This document shows, piece by piece, positions 1 through 8,965 of a stretch of DNA of 48,645 bases. Each line of letters starts with the position of its first letter. Position 1 is the first letter of the stretch. The stretch lies in assembly GCA_964427955.1 (NCBI GenBank), contig CAYRWY010000006.1, positions 1-48,645 on the forward strand. Direction: 5' to 3'. A program made the position numbers and the translations under genes. The stretch is from JACRBK01 sp964427955 (GTDB lineage Bacteria > Chloroflexota > Anaerolineae > Aggregatilineales > Aggregatilineaceae). The notes beneath the pieces were generated by a model that made no database searches, had not been told where the DNA came from, and saw only the letters and a list, made by a program, of their open reading frames with translations.

Positions 1-287
1 GCACGCTCAGCGGCGCGCCCAAAGTGCGGGCGATGGAGATCATCGAGGAGTTGGAGGGACGGCGGCGCGGGCCGTATGGCGGCGCAGTGGGCTATTTCAG
101 CTTCGACGGCTCGATGGACACCTGCATCACGATTCGCACGATGGTCATGCGCGGCAGCACGGTCTATTTCCAGTCCGGCGCGGGCATCGTGGCGGACAGC
201 GATCCGGCGCGCGAATACGACGAAACTGTCAACAAAGCACGCGCGGTGGCCGTGGCCGTGACGAACGCGGAGAACGGCCTGATTTAG
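1..287 (+). CDS. trpE: Anthranilate synthase component I, C-terminal fragment
   Basis: The first bases of the window are already inside an open frame that reads TLSGAPKVRAMEIIEELEG, the conserved chorismate-binding signature near the C-terminus of TrpE. About 95 residues remain, including the downstream YGGAVGYFSFDG block that closes the active site. The protein makes anthranilate from chorismate with ammonia delivered by TrpG. The start lies outside the window, so neither the trp promoter nor any trp leader can be seen. trpG follows 20 bases after the stop, preceded by a GAGGAG ribosome-binding site. The SGAPKVRAMEII form together with the trpG neighbour favours TrpE over PabB. Confidence 0.95.
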   Translation, partial: TLSGAPKVRAMEIIEELEGRRRGPYGGAVGYFSFDGSMDTCITIRTMVMRGSTVYFQSGAGIVADSDPAREYDETVNKARAVAVAVTNAENGLI

Positions 288-307
288 CGTATAGAGGAGC
301 AAACATC

Positions 308-874
308 ATGATCCTGGTCATCGATAACTACGACAGCTTTACCTACAACCTAGTCCAGGCGATGGGCGAACTGGGCGCGGAATTATGTGTCGTCCGCAAC
401 GACCAGATGACGATCCCGGAAGTCAAAGCCCTGAAGCCCTCGCACATCGTGATCTCGCCGGGACCGGGCACGCCAGACGACGGCGGCATCTCGATGGACG
501 TGATCCGCGAGCTGGGGCCGAGCACGCCGGTGCTGGGCGTCTGCCTGGGCCAGCAGTCGATCGGGCAGGTGTACGGCGGGCGCGTCGTGCGCGCCCCGCG
601 CCTGATGCATGGCAAGACCAGCATGATCTACCACAAAAACACGGCGCTGTTCACCGGCGTCCCCAGCCCGTTCGAGGCCACACGCTACCACAGCCTGATC
701 GTGGAGGAGCCGCTGCCGGAAGCGCTGGCCGTCACCGCTTTCACCGACGCCGGAGAAGTAATGGGACTGCGCCACAAGGAATATCCGATTGTGGGCGTGC
801 AGTTCCACCCGGAGAGCATCTTGACGAAGTATGGTCCGCGCATGTTGCAGAACTTTTTGGAGAACCGGTTGTGA
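308..874 (+). CDS. trpG: Anthranilate synthase component II (glutamine amidotransferase)
   Basis: This 188-residue class I glutamine amidotransferase releases ammonia from glutamine for TrpE. It opens with MILVIDNYDSFTYN, carries the oxyanion motif SPGPGTPDD at about 50-58, the nucleophile Cys79 in GVCLGQQ, and the catalytic His167 and Glu169 in FHPES. The length is normal for a stand-alone TrpG. A GAGGAG ribosome-binding site lies just ahead of the ATG. In some bacteria one such subunit serves both TrpE and PabB; its position here inside the trp operon makes TrpG the primary role. Confidence 0.95.
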   Translation: MILVIDNYDSFTYNLVQAMGELGAELCVVRNDQMTIPEVKALKPSHIVISPGPGTPDDGGISMDVIRELGPSTPVLGVCLGQQSIGQVYGGRVVRAPRLMHGKTSMIYHKNTALFTGVPSPFEATRYHSLIVEEPLPEALAVTAFTDAGEVMGLRHKEYPIVGVQFHPESILTKYGPRMLQNFLENRL

Positions 875-888
875 TAGGAGGCGAGCAC

Positions 889-1923
889 ATGGAAATTCAA
901 CGCGCCATCGAAGTGATCAGCCGCTTTGGGCAGTTGCGTGCCGACGAAGCCGAGGCGGTCATGAACCAGATTATGCGGGGCAAGGCCACCGAAGCGCAGA
1001 TCGGCGCTTACCTGATGGGCCTGCGCATGAAAGGCGAAACCGACGCCGAGATTTTGGGCAGCGCGCGCGCCATGCGGGCGAATGCCGTGCGGGTGCCGGT
1101 CAATACCGCGGAGGACTTGCTCGACACCTGCGGCACGGGCGGCGATAAGTCCGGTACGTTCAACATCAGCACGACGGTCGCCTTCGTCGCCGCCGGGGCA
1201 GGCGTGCGGATCGCCAAACACGGCAACCGTGCCTCGACCAGCAAGTGCGGCAGCGCCGACGTGCTGGCGGAAATGGGCGTCAACCTGGACCTGACGCCGG
1301 AACAGGTCGGGCAGTGCGTGGACGAGATCGGGATCGGCTTCCTGTTCGCGGCCAAGCTGCACCCAGCCATGAAACATGCCATCGGGCCGCGCCGCCAGTT
1401 GGGCGTCCGCACCATCTTCAACATCCTGGGACCGCTGACCAACCCGGCGGGCGCGCAGCGGCAGTTGATGGGCGTCTTCACCCCGGACCTGACCGAGTTT
1501 TTGGCCAGCGTGTTGGGTGAATTGGGATCGAAATCCGCTATCGTCGTGTGCGGTTACGGCAACCTGGACGAGCTGACTACCACCGGGCCCAACCGGGTCA
1601 GCCACTTCGAAAACGGGGCGGTGCGCACCTACGACCTGGACCCGCTCGATCTCGGCCTCAAGACGGCGCACATCTCCGAACTGCTGGGTGGGGATGCGCC
1701 CACCAACGCCGGGATTTTGCGCGGCGTGCTCAGCGGGGAGGTAGACAGCGCCAAGTATGATGTGGTGCTGTTGAATGCGGCGGCAGCCCTGGTCGCAGCG
1801 GGAAAAACGTCTAACTTCCAGGATGGGATGGCGCTAGCCCAGCAGGTGATCGACAGTGGGGCCGCGCTGGCCAAGCTCGACGCGCTGATCGCCTACAGCC
1901 AGGAGTTGGCCGCGCATGGCTAG
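889..1923 (+). CDS. trpD: Anthranilate phosphoribosyltransferase
   Basis: This 344-residue enzyme joins anthranilate to PRPP to give phosphoribosyl-anthranilate. The phosphate-binding loop GTGGD at residues 82-86 sits in the signature DTCGTGGDKSGTFNIST, followed by KHGNRASTSKCGSADVLE-type magnesium and PRPP contacts (the last residue is Ala here) and GPLTNPAG. The frame is open far upstream through trpG, but the ATG at 889 is preceded by AGGAGGCGAG and gives the usual family length, so I chose it. The stop codon overlaps the trpC start by 8 bases, implying translational coupling. Confidence 0.95.
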   Translation: MEIQRAIEVISRFGQLRADEAEAVMNQIMRGKATEAQIGAYLMGLRMKGETDAEILGSARAMRANAVRVPVNTAEDLLDTCGTGGDKSGTFNISTTVAFVAAGAGVRIAKHGNRASTSKCGSADVLAEMGVNLDLTPEQVGQCVDEIGIGFLFAAKLHPAMKHAIGPRRQLGVRTIFNILGPLTNPAGAQRQLMGVFTPDLTEFLASVLGELGSKSAIVVCGYGNLDELTTTGPNRVSHFENGAVRTYDLDPLDLGLKTAHISELLGGDAPTNAGILRGVLSGEVDSAKYDVVLLNAAAALVAAGKTSNFQDGMALAQQVIDSGAALAKLDALIAYSQELAAHG

Positions 1924-2734
1924 CCGGTACGTCCTCACCCGCACGGTGCTGGATAAAATCCTGGACCACAAGGTCACGGAGATCGCAGCACGCCAGGCCA
2001 CCGTGCCGCTGGCTCAGCAGATCGAGCACGCCCGGCAGGCTGATCCGCCGCGCGGGATGCTGGCCGCGCTGCGCCGGGACACCATCGCGCTGATCGCCGA
2101 GGTCAAACACGCTTCGCCCTCCAAAGGGGTACTGATCGAGCCGTTCGACCCGGTGGCCCTGGGCACGGCTTACGCGGCCCACGGCGCAGCAGCGATCTCG
2201 GTGCTGACGGACGAGGAATTTTTCAAGGGCCGCCTGGACGACCTGGCTGCCGTGCGCCGGGCCGTGACAATCCCGGTGCTGCGCAAAGATTTCGTGCTCG
2301 ACCCGTACCAGGTCTACGAAGGCCGCGCCGCCGGAGCCGATGCCCTGCTGCTGATTGTGGCAGCCCTGGCGGACAGTCAACTGGCCGACTTGCACGCGCT
2401 GATCACGGAATGGGGCATGGCAGCGCTGGTCGAAGTGCACGACGAGGCCGAGTTGGAGCGCGCGCTGCGGATTAATCCGGCCCTGATCGGTATCAACAAC
2501 CGCGATCTCAAGACCTTCCAGGTCAGCCTGGACACGACCGCGCGGCTGGCGAAGTTGGTGCCCACCGCGATCACGTTGGTGGCCGAGAGCGGCATCCACA
2601 GCGGTGCGGACGTGCGGCGCATGGGCGAGATCGGCGCTCACGCCGTGCTGGTGGGCGAGGCGTTAGTCAAGGCGGCGGCGCGTGATCAGCTCGTGCAAGA
2701 GATGAGCACTCAGCCGCGCAAGGGGGGACGATGA
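1916..2734 (+). CDS. trpC: Indole-3-glycerol-phosphate synthase
   Basis: This 272-residue TIM-barrel enzyme closes the indole ring of carboxyphenylamino-deoxyribulose phosphate. Visible signatures include LIAEVKHASPSKG, the barrel lysine block VLRKDFVLDPYQVYE, IGINNRDLKTF and LVAESGI, all standard for the monofunctional enzyme. It is not fused to TrpF, unlike in enterobacteria. It overlaps trpD by 8 bases and trpF by 4 (ATGA). The N-terminal extension of about 45 residues before the barrel is typical of the family. Confidence 0.95.
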   Translation: MASRYVLTRTVLDKILDHKVTEIAARQATVPLAQQIEHARQADPPRGMLAALRRDTIALIAEVKHASPSKGVLIEPFDPVALGTAYAAHGAAAISVLTDEEFFKGRLDDLAAVRRAVTIPVLRKDFVLDPYQVYEGRAAGADALLLIVAALADSQLADLHALITEWGMAALVEVHDEAELERALRINPALIGINNRDLKTFQVSLDTTARLAKLVPTAITLVAESGIHSGADVRRMGEIGAHAVLVGEALVKAAARDQLVQEMSTQPRKGGR

Positions 2735-3402
2735 GCACCCGGATCAAAATTTGCGGAGTGACCGTGCTGGACAACGCGCTGATGTGCGCCGAAGCCGGGG
2801 CCGATCTGTTGGGGCTGAACTTCTACCCACCCAGTCCGCGCTACCTCACGCCGGAAGCGGCCCGCGCCCTGGCCGACGGTCTGTGGGCCGCGCTGGGCGA
2901 ACGATGTCCACTGCTGGTGGGCGTTTTCGTCAACGCCAGCGCCGACGAGATCACCCAGGTGGTGCAGAGCGTCGGGCTGGATGCCGTGCAGCTCAGCGGG
3001 GATGAGTCCAGCGATCTGCTCGCAGCCCTGGACGGGCGCGGGATCAAGGCGATCCGCCCCCGCAGCCGGGCCGAGGCACTCGAACAGGCAGCGCACCTTC
3101 TGCCGGGCGCGCCGGATAATCTCCGCCTGCCCTCGCTGATCGTGGATGCCTACCACAAAGAGTTGTACGGCGGCACCGGCGAACAGGCCAGCCTCGGCGT
3201 TGCGCTGGCCGTCAAGACAGTGGCCCCGCGGTTGATGCTGGCGGGCGGACTCGGCCCGGAAAACGTGGCCGAGCGGGTGCGCGCCGTCCGGCCCTGGGGG
3301 ATCGACGTCGCCAGCGGCGTGGAAAAGGGACAGCCGGGAATCAAAGACCCGGCGCGCGTTCAGGCTTTGATACAGGCCGTGCAGGCTTGCGATAGGGACT
3401 AA
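2731..3402 (+). CDS. trpF: Phosphoribosylanthranilate isomerase
   Basis: This 223-residue TIM-barrel isomerase performs the Amadori rearrangement of phosphoribosylanthranilate. The general-base Cys8 lies in the N-terminal KICGVT motif. The general-acid Asp is in LIVDAY ahead of GGTG, and the phosphate site is formed by AGGLGPENV and VASGVEKGQPGIKDP near the C-terminus. It overlaps trpC by 4 bases and ends 3 bases before trpB, so it is an internal member of the operon. Confidence 0.94.
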   Translation: MSTRIKICGVTVLDNALMCAEAGADLLGLNFYPPSPRYLTPEAARALADGLWAALGERCPLLVGVFVNASADEITQVVQSVGLDAVQLSGDESSDLLAALDGRGIKAIRPRSRAEALEQAAHLLPGAPDNLRLPSLIVDAYHKELYGGTGEQASLGVALAVKTVAPRLMLAGGLGPENVAERVRAVRPWGIDVASGVEKGQPGIKDPARVQALIQAVQACDRD

Positions 3403-3405
3403 CTC

Positions 3406-4641
3406 ATGCAGACATCAGCCCAGAATGGACCCCAGCCCGCCGTCCAATTGCCCGACGAGCGCGGCTACTTCGGAGAATTCGGCGGGCGCTTTGTGCCCGA
3501 AACCGTCATGGCCGCGTTGGACGAACTCACGGCGGCCTTTCACACCGCGCTGAGCGATCCGGCCTTTCAGGCGCAGTTCGCCGATCTCCAGGCGACGTAT
3601 ACGGGCCGCCCCACGCCGATCACCTACGCGCGGCGGCTCAGCGAAAAGCTGGGTGGCGCGCAGATCTACCTCAAGCGCGAGGACCTGGCGCACACCGGAG
3701 CGCACAAGATCAACAACGCGCTGGGACAGGCCTTGCTGGCGCAGCGGATGGGCAAACACCGCATCGTGGCCGAAACCGGCGCAGGCCAGCACGGCGTGGC
3801 CTCGGCCACCGTCTGCGCGCTGCTGGGTCTGGAATGCCACGTCTACATGGGCAGCGTGGACATCGCCCGCCAGCGCCCTAACGTCTTCCGCATGAAGCTG
3901 CTCGGCGCGGAAGTGATCCCGGTGGAGAGCGGCAGCAAGACGCTGAAAGACGCCATCAACGAGGCGATCCGCGACTGGGTCACCAACGTCACCACCACCC
4001 ATTACCTGTTGGGATCGGCGCTGGGGCCGCATCCCTACCCGCTGATCGTGCGCGAGTTTCAGAGCGTGATCGGGATCGAAGCGCGCCAGCAGATGCTCGA
4101 CCAGGTGGGACGGCTGCCGGACGCGTGCGTAGCGTGCGTGGGGGGCGGCAGCAACTCTATCGGCCTGTTTCACGCCTTCCGCGACGATGAGCAGGTCGAT
4201 CTGATCGGCGTGGAAGCGGGCGGGCGGGGGATTGCCAGCGGGGAACACGCCGCGCGCTTTGCCGATCCGGCGTTGGGTCGGCCCGGCGTGCTGCACGGCA
4301 CACGCTCGTTCGTGCTGCAAGACGAGGACGGGCAGATTCGCAACACCCACAGCGTGTCCGCCGGGCTGGATTACGCCTCGGTCGGGCCGGAGCACGCCTA
4401 TTTGCGCCAGATCGAACGTGCTTTTTACACGGTGGCGACCGACGACGAGGCGCTGGAAGCGTTCCAGGCGCTCAGCCAGTTAGAGGGGATCATCCCCGCC
4501 CTGGAAAGCTCGCACGCCGTCGCCGAAGCGATCAAGCGCGCGCCGACCATGCCGAAAGACGCGATCCTGCTGGTCAACCTGTCGGGGCGCGGCGACAAAG
4601 ACCTGGACACCGTGATCCAAGAATTGGGGAAAAGAGCATGA
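3406..4641 (+). CDS. trpB: Tryptophan synthase beta chain
   Basis: This 411-residue PLP enzyme condenses indole with serine. The PLP Schiff-base lysine is Lys101 in LAHTGAHKINNALGQ. The N-terminal RGYFGEFGGRFVPET and the phosphate-binding GGGSNSIG are the standard TrpB1 motifs, and the length is that of the TrpA-dependent TrpB1 form, not the longer TrpB2. It starts 3 bases after trpF and overlaps trpA by 4 bases, in keeping with assembly of an alpha-beta complex that channels indole. Confidence 0.96.
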   Translation: MQTSAQNGPQPAVQLPDERGYFGEFGGRFVPETVMAALDELTAAFHTALSDPAFQAQFADLQATYTGRPTPITYARRLSEKLGGAQIYLKREDLAHTGAHKINNALGQALLAQRMGKHRIVAETGAGQHGVASATVCALLGLECHVYMGSVDIARQRPNVFRMKLLGAEVIPVESGSKTLKDAINEAIRDWVTNVTTTHYLLGSALGPHPYPLIVREFQSVIGIEARQQMLDQVGRLPDACVACVGGGSNSIGLFHAFRDDEQVDLIGVEAGGRGIASGEHAARFADPALGRPGVLHGTRSFVLQDEDGQIRNTHSVSAGLDYASVGPEHAYLRQIERAFYTVATDDEALEAFQALSQLEGIIPALESSHAVAEAIKRAPTMPKDAILLVNLSGRGDKDLDTVIQELGKRA

Positions 4642-5450
4642 GCGACGGCACGCTGCACACCGGGATCGACGCCATCGCGGCCATGTTCGCGACGGCGAAA
4701 GCACAGGGGCGCGCGGCCTTCCTGCCGTACTACCCCATCGGCTATCCGACCTACGAGGCGTCGCTCGACGCGATCCGCGCGCTGGCGGCGGTGGGCGTGG
4801 ATGGGCTGGAGATCGGGATGCCGTTCAGCGATCCGCTGGCCGACGGGCCGACCATCCAGGCGGCGACGCAGATCGCGTTGGAACAGGGGATCACGGTGCG
4901 GCGCTGCCTGCAAGCCGTCCGCGATCTGCGCGCCAGCGGCGTCCAACAACCGCTGCTGATGATGGGCTATCTCAATCCGCTGCTGGCCTACGGGCTGGAC
5001 GCTTTCGCGCGTGATGCCCGGCTGGCCGGGGCGGACGGCCTGATCGTGCCGGATATTCCACCCGAAGAAGCAGGCCAACTGGCCGCCGCCTGCGCGCGGG
5101 AAGGGCTGGCACTGGTCTTCTTCCTGGCCCCGACCAGCAGCGCGGCCCGGATCGCGCTTGTCGGGCAGCATACCACCGGCTTCATCTACGTCGTGTCCAT
5201 CGCGGGCGTGACCGGGGCGCGGACGCAGCTTCCGCCCGACCTCACCAATTTCATCGCGCGGGTGCGCGCCGCGACCGATCAGCCGCTGGTGCTCGGCTTT
5301 GGCATCAGCCAGCCCGCACAGGCCCGAATGATGAACGGGTTGGTGGAAGGCTTCATCGTCGGCAGCGCGCTGGTCAAAGCAGGCGGGATCGGCGTAGACG
5401 CCGTGCGCGATCTGGCATCCAGCTTGCGACAGGCGCTGGACGGGGCCTGA
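4638..5450 (+). CDS. trpA: Tryptophan synthase alpha chain
   Basis: This 270-residue TIM barrel cleaves indole-3-glycerol phosphate to indole and glyceraldehyde 3-phosphate. The catalytic pair is Glu58 and Asp69 in GLEIGMPFSDPLADGP, equivalent to Glu49 and Asp60 of the E. coli enzyme. The phosphate-binding GFGISQPAQ and IVGSALVK motifs are present. It is the last gene of the operon; a strong hairpin with a T-rich tail follows 28 bases after the stop. Confidence 0.96.
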   Translation: MSDGTLHTGIDAIAAMFATAKAQGRAAFLPYYPIGYPTYEASLDAIRALAAVGVDGLEIGMPFSDPLADGPTIQAATQIALEQGITVRRCLQAVRDLRASGVQQPLLMMGYLNPLLAYGLDAFARDARLAGADGLIVPDIPPEEAGQLAAACAREGLALVFFLAPTSSAARIALVGQHTTGFIYVVSIAGVTGARTQLPPDLTNFIARVRAATDQPLVLGFGISQPAQARMMNGLVEGFIVGSALVKAGGIGVDAVRDLASSLRQALDGA

Positions 5451-5477
5451 TCCGAACCGTGAACGACGCGATCCACC

Positions 5478-5512
5478 GGCCTCATGTCACCCGACATGGG
5501 GCCTTTGATTTT
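5478..5512 (+). terminator. Intrinsic terminator of the trp operon
   Basis: An 11-bp stem (GGCCTCATGTC pairing with GACATGGGGCC, one G-U pair) closes a 4-base loop and is followed by TTTGATTTT. It lies just downstream of trpA and upstream of an unrelated gene. Confidence 0.85.
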
Positions 5513-5532
5513 CCGGGCGCGCGTGTTCTAAT
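5505..5532 (+). promoter_or_regulatory. Possible sigma70-like promoter for the alpha-galactosidase
   Basis: TTGATT (5505-5510) and TCTAAT (5527-5532) are separated by 16 bases and lie 36 bases ahead of the alpha-galactosidase ATG. The -35 box overlaps the U-tract of the trp terminator. The match is moderate and could be chance. Confidence 0.3.
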
Positions 5533-5567
5533 CGTTGGTGGTTGAATGTCGAGGAGGAGATCAACCT

Positions 5568-7682
5568 ATGCCTATCCAAACTCACGCCAACGCCTGGATT
5601 CTTGAAACCCAACAGACGGCCTACGTCCTGGGACTGCACGCCAGTGGGCGGCTGGTACACCTCTATTGGGGACCGAAGCTGCCCTTTGTTTCCGATTATC
5701 CCGGTGATCACCAGTGGACCATCGGCTCCCGTCCTTTGGAAGAATTTCCTTTCAACGGTCCGGATATGTTTTTACGAGAAGAATACCCGACCAGTGCCGG
5801 CATCAAATTCGTCGAACCCTGTCTCAAAACACGTTTTGCGGACGGCGTGCGGGACACACAGTTGCAGTTCGAGCAGGCCGAAATTCTGAGCGGCGCGGTG
5901 CCCGAACTGCGCCTGTACCTGCGGGACACGGTCTATCCCCTGCGCCTGGTGTTGCACTACCGCGTGTGGGAAGCCTACGACCTGATCGAGCGTTTCGTCA
6001 CGCTCACCAACGAGGGCGACACGCCGGTCGCCGTGGATCGCCTGTGGTCGGCGCAGTGGCATTTTCCCCTCGGCGGGCATTACTACTTCAATCACCTGAA
6101 TGGCCGCTGGCTCAACGAATTCCAGCTCCTGCGCGAGCCGCTGATCGAAGGCGCCAAAGTGGTCGAAAGCCGCCGTCTGACCACCAGCCACCACCATAAC
6201 CCCTGGTTTGCCGTGGATCGTGGGACGACCACCGAGGATCAGGGCGAGGTATGGTTCGGGGCGCTGGCCTGGAGCGGCAACTGGAAACTGGTCGCTGAAG
6301 TCACCGAGTTTGCTTCAACGCGGATCAGCCTGGGCCTGAACGACTGGGATTTTAGCTGGCGGTTGGACCCCGGCCAGTCCCTGAGCGCGCCGGGCAGCCT
6401 GGCCGGGTACACCGCACAGGGTTTCGGAGAAGCCAGCCGCCATTTCCACGACTACGTGCGCGAGACGATCCTGCCGCATGGGAACACGCCGCACAAAGTG
6501 CTTTACAACTCCTGGGAAGCGACCTTGTTCAACGTGGACGAAGAGTCCCAGGTCCATTTTGCCGAGATCGCCGCAGGGATGGGCGTCGAGCTGTTCGTCA
6601 TGGACGATGGCTGGTTCCACCGGCGCGATTCCGATCACGCGGCGTTGGGCGACTGGTGGCCGGACGAGCGCAAGTTCCCCAACGGACTGGCCCCGCTGAT
6701 CAAGCGCGTCAACGACCTGGGAATGGATTTCGGCCTGTGGATCGAACCCGAAATGGTAAGCCCCGACAGCGAGCTGTACCGCGCCCACCCGGATTGGGCC
6801 ATCCATTATCCCACCCGCCCGCGCACCGAAGGCCGCCACCAACTGATCCTCAATCTCGGCAAGCCGGAAGTCCAGGACACCCTGATCGCCCTGCTGGACC
6901 GGCTGCTCAGCGAGAATAACATCGCGTTCATCAAGTGGGATATGAACCGGAATGTGAGCGAACCGGGCTGGGCCGACGCGCCTGGCGATCCGCGCGAGAT
7001 CTGGGTGCGCTACGTGCAGGGGGTCTACCGCGTGTGGGATACGCTGCGCCAGCGCCACCCCCGGGTGACCTGGCAGAGCTGCTCCGGCGGCGGCGGGCGG
7101 GCCGACCTGGAAATCCTGCGCCGCGCCGATCAGATCTGGGTGAGCGACAACACCAACCCGGCCAGCCGCCTGACGATTCAAGCGGGCTTTTCCCACCTTT
7201 TTCCCGCAGCCACGCTGGAATCGTGGGTTACGGATATGGGTGAAGACTTCCTCCCGTTGGATTTCCGCTTTCACGTCAGCATGTGCGGCGTGCTGGGCAT
7301 TGGGGCCGATCTGCGCAAGTGGAGCGATGAGGATATCACCGCCGCACGGAAGTGGATCGCGCTCTACAAGGAACTCCGCCCAGTCATTCAGCAAGGCGAC
7401 TGCTACCGGCTGCTGTCACCGTTCGAGCAGCCCTTCTCCGCCGTCCAGTACGTCAGCAAAGACAAAACCGCCGGGGTGCTGTTCGCCTTTTTGACCCACC
7501 GCCTCGATCCTGTCCCGCCGCTGATCGTGTATCCGCGCGGGCTGGAACCGGAGCGTTTGTACCGGATCGAGGGCTTCGAGGACACACGGTCGGGCACGGC
7601 CTGGATGAATACCGGCATCGCCCTGGGTCTGGGCAGCTTTAGCAGCACGGTGCGCCGCATCTGGAATGCATCACCGGCCTGA
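5568..7682 (+). CDS. Alpha-galactosidase, glycoside hydrolase family 36
   Basis: This 704-residue enzyme would release terminal alpha-galactose from raffinose-type sugars or galactomannan side chains. The family 36 landmarks are VMDDGWF, GLWIEPEMVSP, the nucleophile Asp458 in KWDMNR, CSGGGGRADLE, and the acid/base Asp527 in WVSDNTN. The N-terminal beta-sandwich, central (beta/alpha)8 barrel and C-terminal beta domain fit the usual length of about 700-730. There is no signal peptide, so it acts in the cytoplasm. A TTG 33 bases upstream would extend the frame, but GAGGAGGAG sits directly before the ATG at 5568, so I use that start. No sugar transporter gene is adjacent. Confidence 0.93.
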   Translation: MPIQTHANAWILETQQTAYVLGLHASGRLVHLYWGPKLPFVSDYPGDHQWTIGSRPLEEFPFNGPDMFLREEYPTSAGIKFVEPCLKTRFADGVRDTQLQFEQAEILSGAVPELRLYLRDTVYPLRLVLHYRVWEAYDLIERFVTLTNEGDTPVAVDRLWSAQWHFPLGGHYYFNHLNGRWLNEFQLLREPLIEGAKVVESRRLTTSHHHNPWFAVDRGTTTEDQGEVWFGALAWSGNWKLVAEVTEFASTRISLGLNDWDFSWRLDPGQSLSAPGSLAGYTAQGFGEASRHFHDYVRETILPHGNTPHKVLYNSWEATLFNVDEESQVHFAEIAAGMGVELFVMDDGWFHRRDSDHAALGDWWPDERKFPNGLAPLIKRVNDLGMDFGLWIEPEMVSPDSELYRAHPDWAIHYPTRPRTEGRHQLILNLGKPEVQDTLIALLDRLLSENNIAFIKWDMNRNVSEPGWADAPGDPREIWVRYVQGVYRVWDTLRQRHPRVTWQSCSGGGGRADLEILRRADQIWVSDNTNPASRLTIQAGFSHLFPAATLESWVTDMGEDFLPLDFRFHVSMCGVLGIGADLRKWSDEDITAARKWIALYKELRPVIQQGDCYRLLSPFEQPFSAVQYVSKDKTAGVLFAFLTHRLDPVPPLIVYPRGLEPERLYRIEGFEDTRSGTAWMNTGIALGLGSFSSTVRRIWNASPA

Positions 7683-7694
7683 GTGGATTTGGCT

Positions 7695-8945
7695 CTACTC
7701 CTCCACGGCGTGCATTTCCGGGTTCAGCGCGGCCAGCAGCGCCACCACGGACAGCAGTACGCCCGCGCCGACAAACAGGCCGGTCACGCTGAAATCGCCG
7801 ACTACCCCGGCCAGGGCATTCGAGATCGGGCTCAAACCCACCTCGGCCAGGACGATCAGGCTCATCACCCGCCCCATCATCTGCGGCAGGACGTGACGCT
7901 GCGTCATGGTGATCGCGTTCACATTGCCAAAGCCCGCCCCACAGCCGATCACCACCCACAGGCCGCACGTCAGGACGAGGATCGAGGTGCAGCCGATCAC
8001 GACCATCAGCACCCCTTCCAGGGCCACCCCCAACAGGCTGGCCAGGCCAGGACGGCGAGGATGAAACACGCCTGCCGCCATCGTGCCGAGCAACATGCCG
8101 ACCGCAAAACACGAGAGCATCGCGCCGAAGGCCGCCGATCCCGCGCTGAAACGGGCGCGGCTGAGGACCGCCGATCCGACCACCAGCGGACCGGTGAAAA
8201 GCAGATTGATGGCGGCGATCACGCCCACCAGGGTCGAGAGGCGTTTCTCCTGCCGGATGACGGACAGCATCTCACCGATCTCACGCCACAGCCCAGGGCG
8301 GGCCGGGGCCACCCCCTGGCGCAAGATGACGACCGGGCGCATCAACATCAGCAGCAGCGAGGTGAACAGAAAAGTCGTGGCATCAAACGCGAAGGAAGCC
8401 ACCACGCCGACGCTGTGGACCAGTACCCCGGCCAGCCCCGGCCCGGCCACAGAGGCTAACTGCGACGTGCTGAGCATCAGCGCATTGCTGGCTTTCAGTT
8501 CCGTTTTGTCCACGAGATGCGGCACAATGGCCCGGTAGGCCGGATGAAAAAACGCATCCACGACGCCAAAGGCCAGGGTCATCACGTACAGCATCCACAA
8601 CTGGATCGCGTCTCCGGCCACGATCAGCGTCACCAGCGCGATGATGAGCAGGCGCAGCAGATTGGAAACGATCATGACCGGGCGGGGTGACAGGCGGTCC
8701 GCGACTGCCCCGCCGACCAGCGTAAAGACCGCGCGGGGAATACCGCCGACCATCAGGATCGTGCCGAAGGCCAGCGAGGAGCCGGTCATCTGGAAGACCA
8801 GCCAGGGCAGCGCGATAAAATAGAATTGGTCGCCCAACAGCGATACATTCTCGCCCAGCCACAGCAGCCGAAAATTGCGATTCGCCAGGGGCCCCCAGCG
8901 CGTCGCCATTGTGCTCGAACTCAGAGTTTTGGTCTGTTCGGTCAT
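7695..8945 (-). CDS. MFS transporter, probable multidrug-type exporter
   Basis: This 416-residue protein is largely hydrophobic, with about 12 predicted membrane spans. Its N-terminal NRNFRLLWLGENVSLLGDQF is typical of the exporter subfamily related to EntS and MefA (MFS_3). The A-loop motif GGAVADRLSPR lies between helices 2 and 3. The frame could start earlier, but that would run into the esterase gene; the ATG at 8945 gives the normal N-terminus. It follows the esterase by 20 bases on the same strand, suggesting co-transcription, and converges on the alpha-galactosidase. The substrate cannot be inferred. Confidence 0.8.
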   Translation of the reverse strand: MTEQTKTLSSSTMATRWGPLANRNFRLLWLGENVSLLGDQFYFIALPWLVFQMTGSSLAFGTILMVGGIPRAVFTLVGGAVADRLSPRPVMIVSNLLRLLIIALVTLIVAGDAIQLWMLYVMTLAFGVVDAFFHPAYRAIVPHLVDKTELKASNALMLSTSQLASVAGPGLAGVLVHSVGVVASFAFDATTFLFTSLLLMLMRPVVILRQGVAPARPGLWREIGEMLSVIRQEKRLSTLVGVIAAINLLFTGPLVVGSAVLSRARFSAGSAAFGAMLSCFAVGMLLGTMAAGVFHPRRPGLASLLGVALEGVLMVVIGCTSILVLTCGLWVVIGCGAGFGNVNAITMTQRHVLPQMMGRVMSLIVLAEVGLSPISNALAGVVGDFSVTGLFVGAGVLLSVVALLAALNPEMHAVEE

Positions 8946-8965
8946 TCGATCATCTCTCGCAGCAT

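Noticed and set aside
385..888. Upstream extension of the trpD frame through trpG
   Set aside because: The added 168 residues are an out-of-frame reading of trpG; the ATG at 889 has a strong ribosome-binding site and gives the family length.
685..1671. A 328-codon minus-strand frame within trpG/trpD
   Set aside because: It lies opposite well-conserved trp genes and has a composition typical of antisense reading of GC-rich codons.
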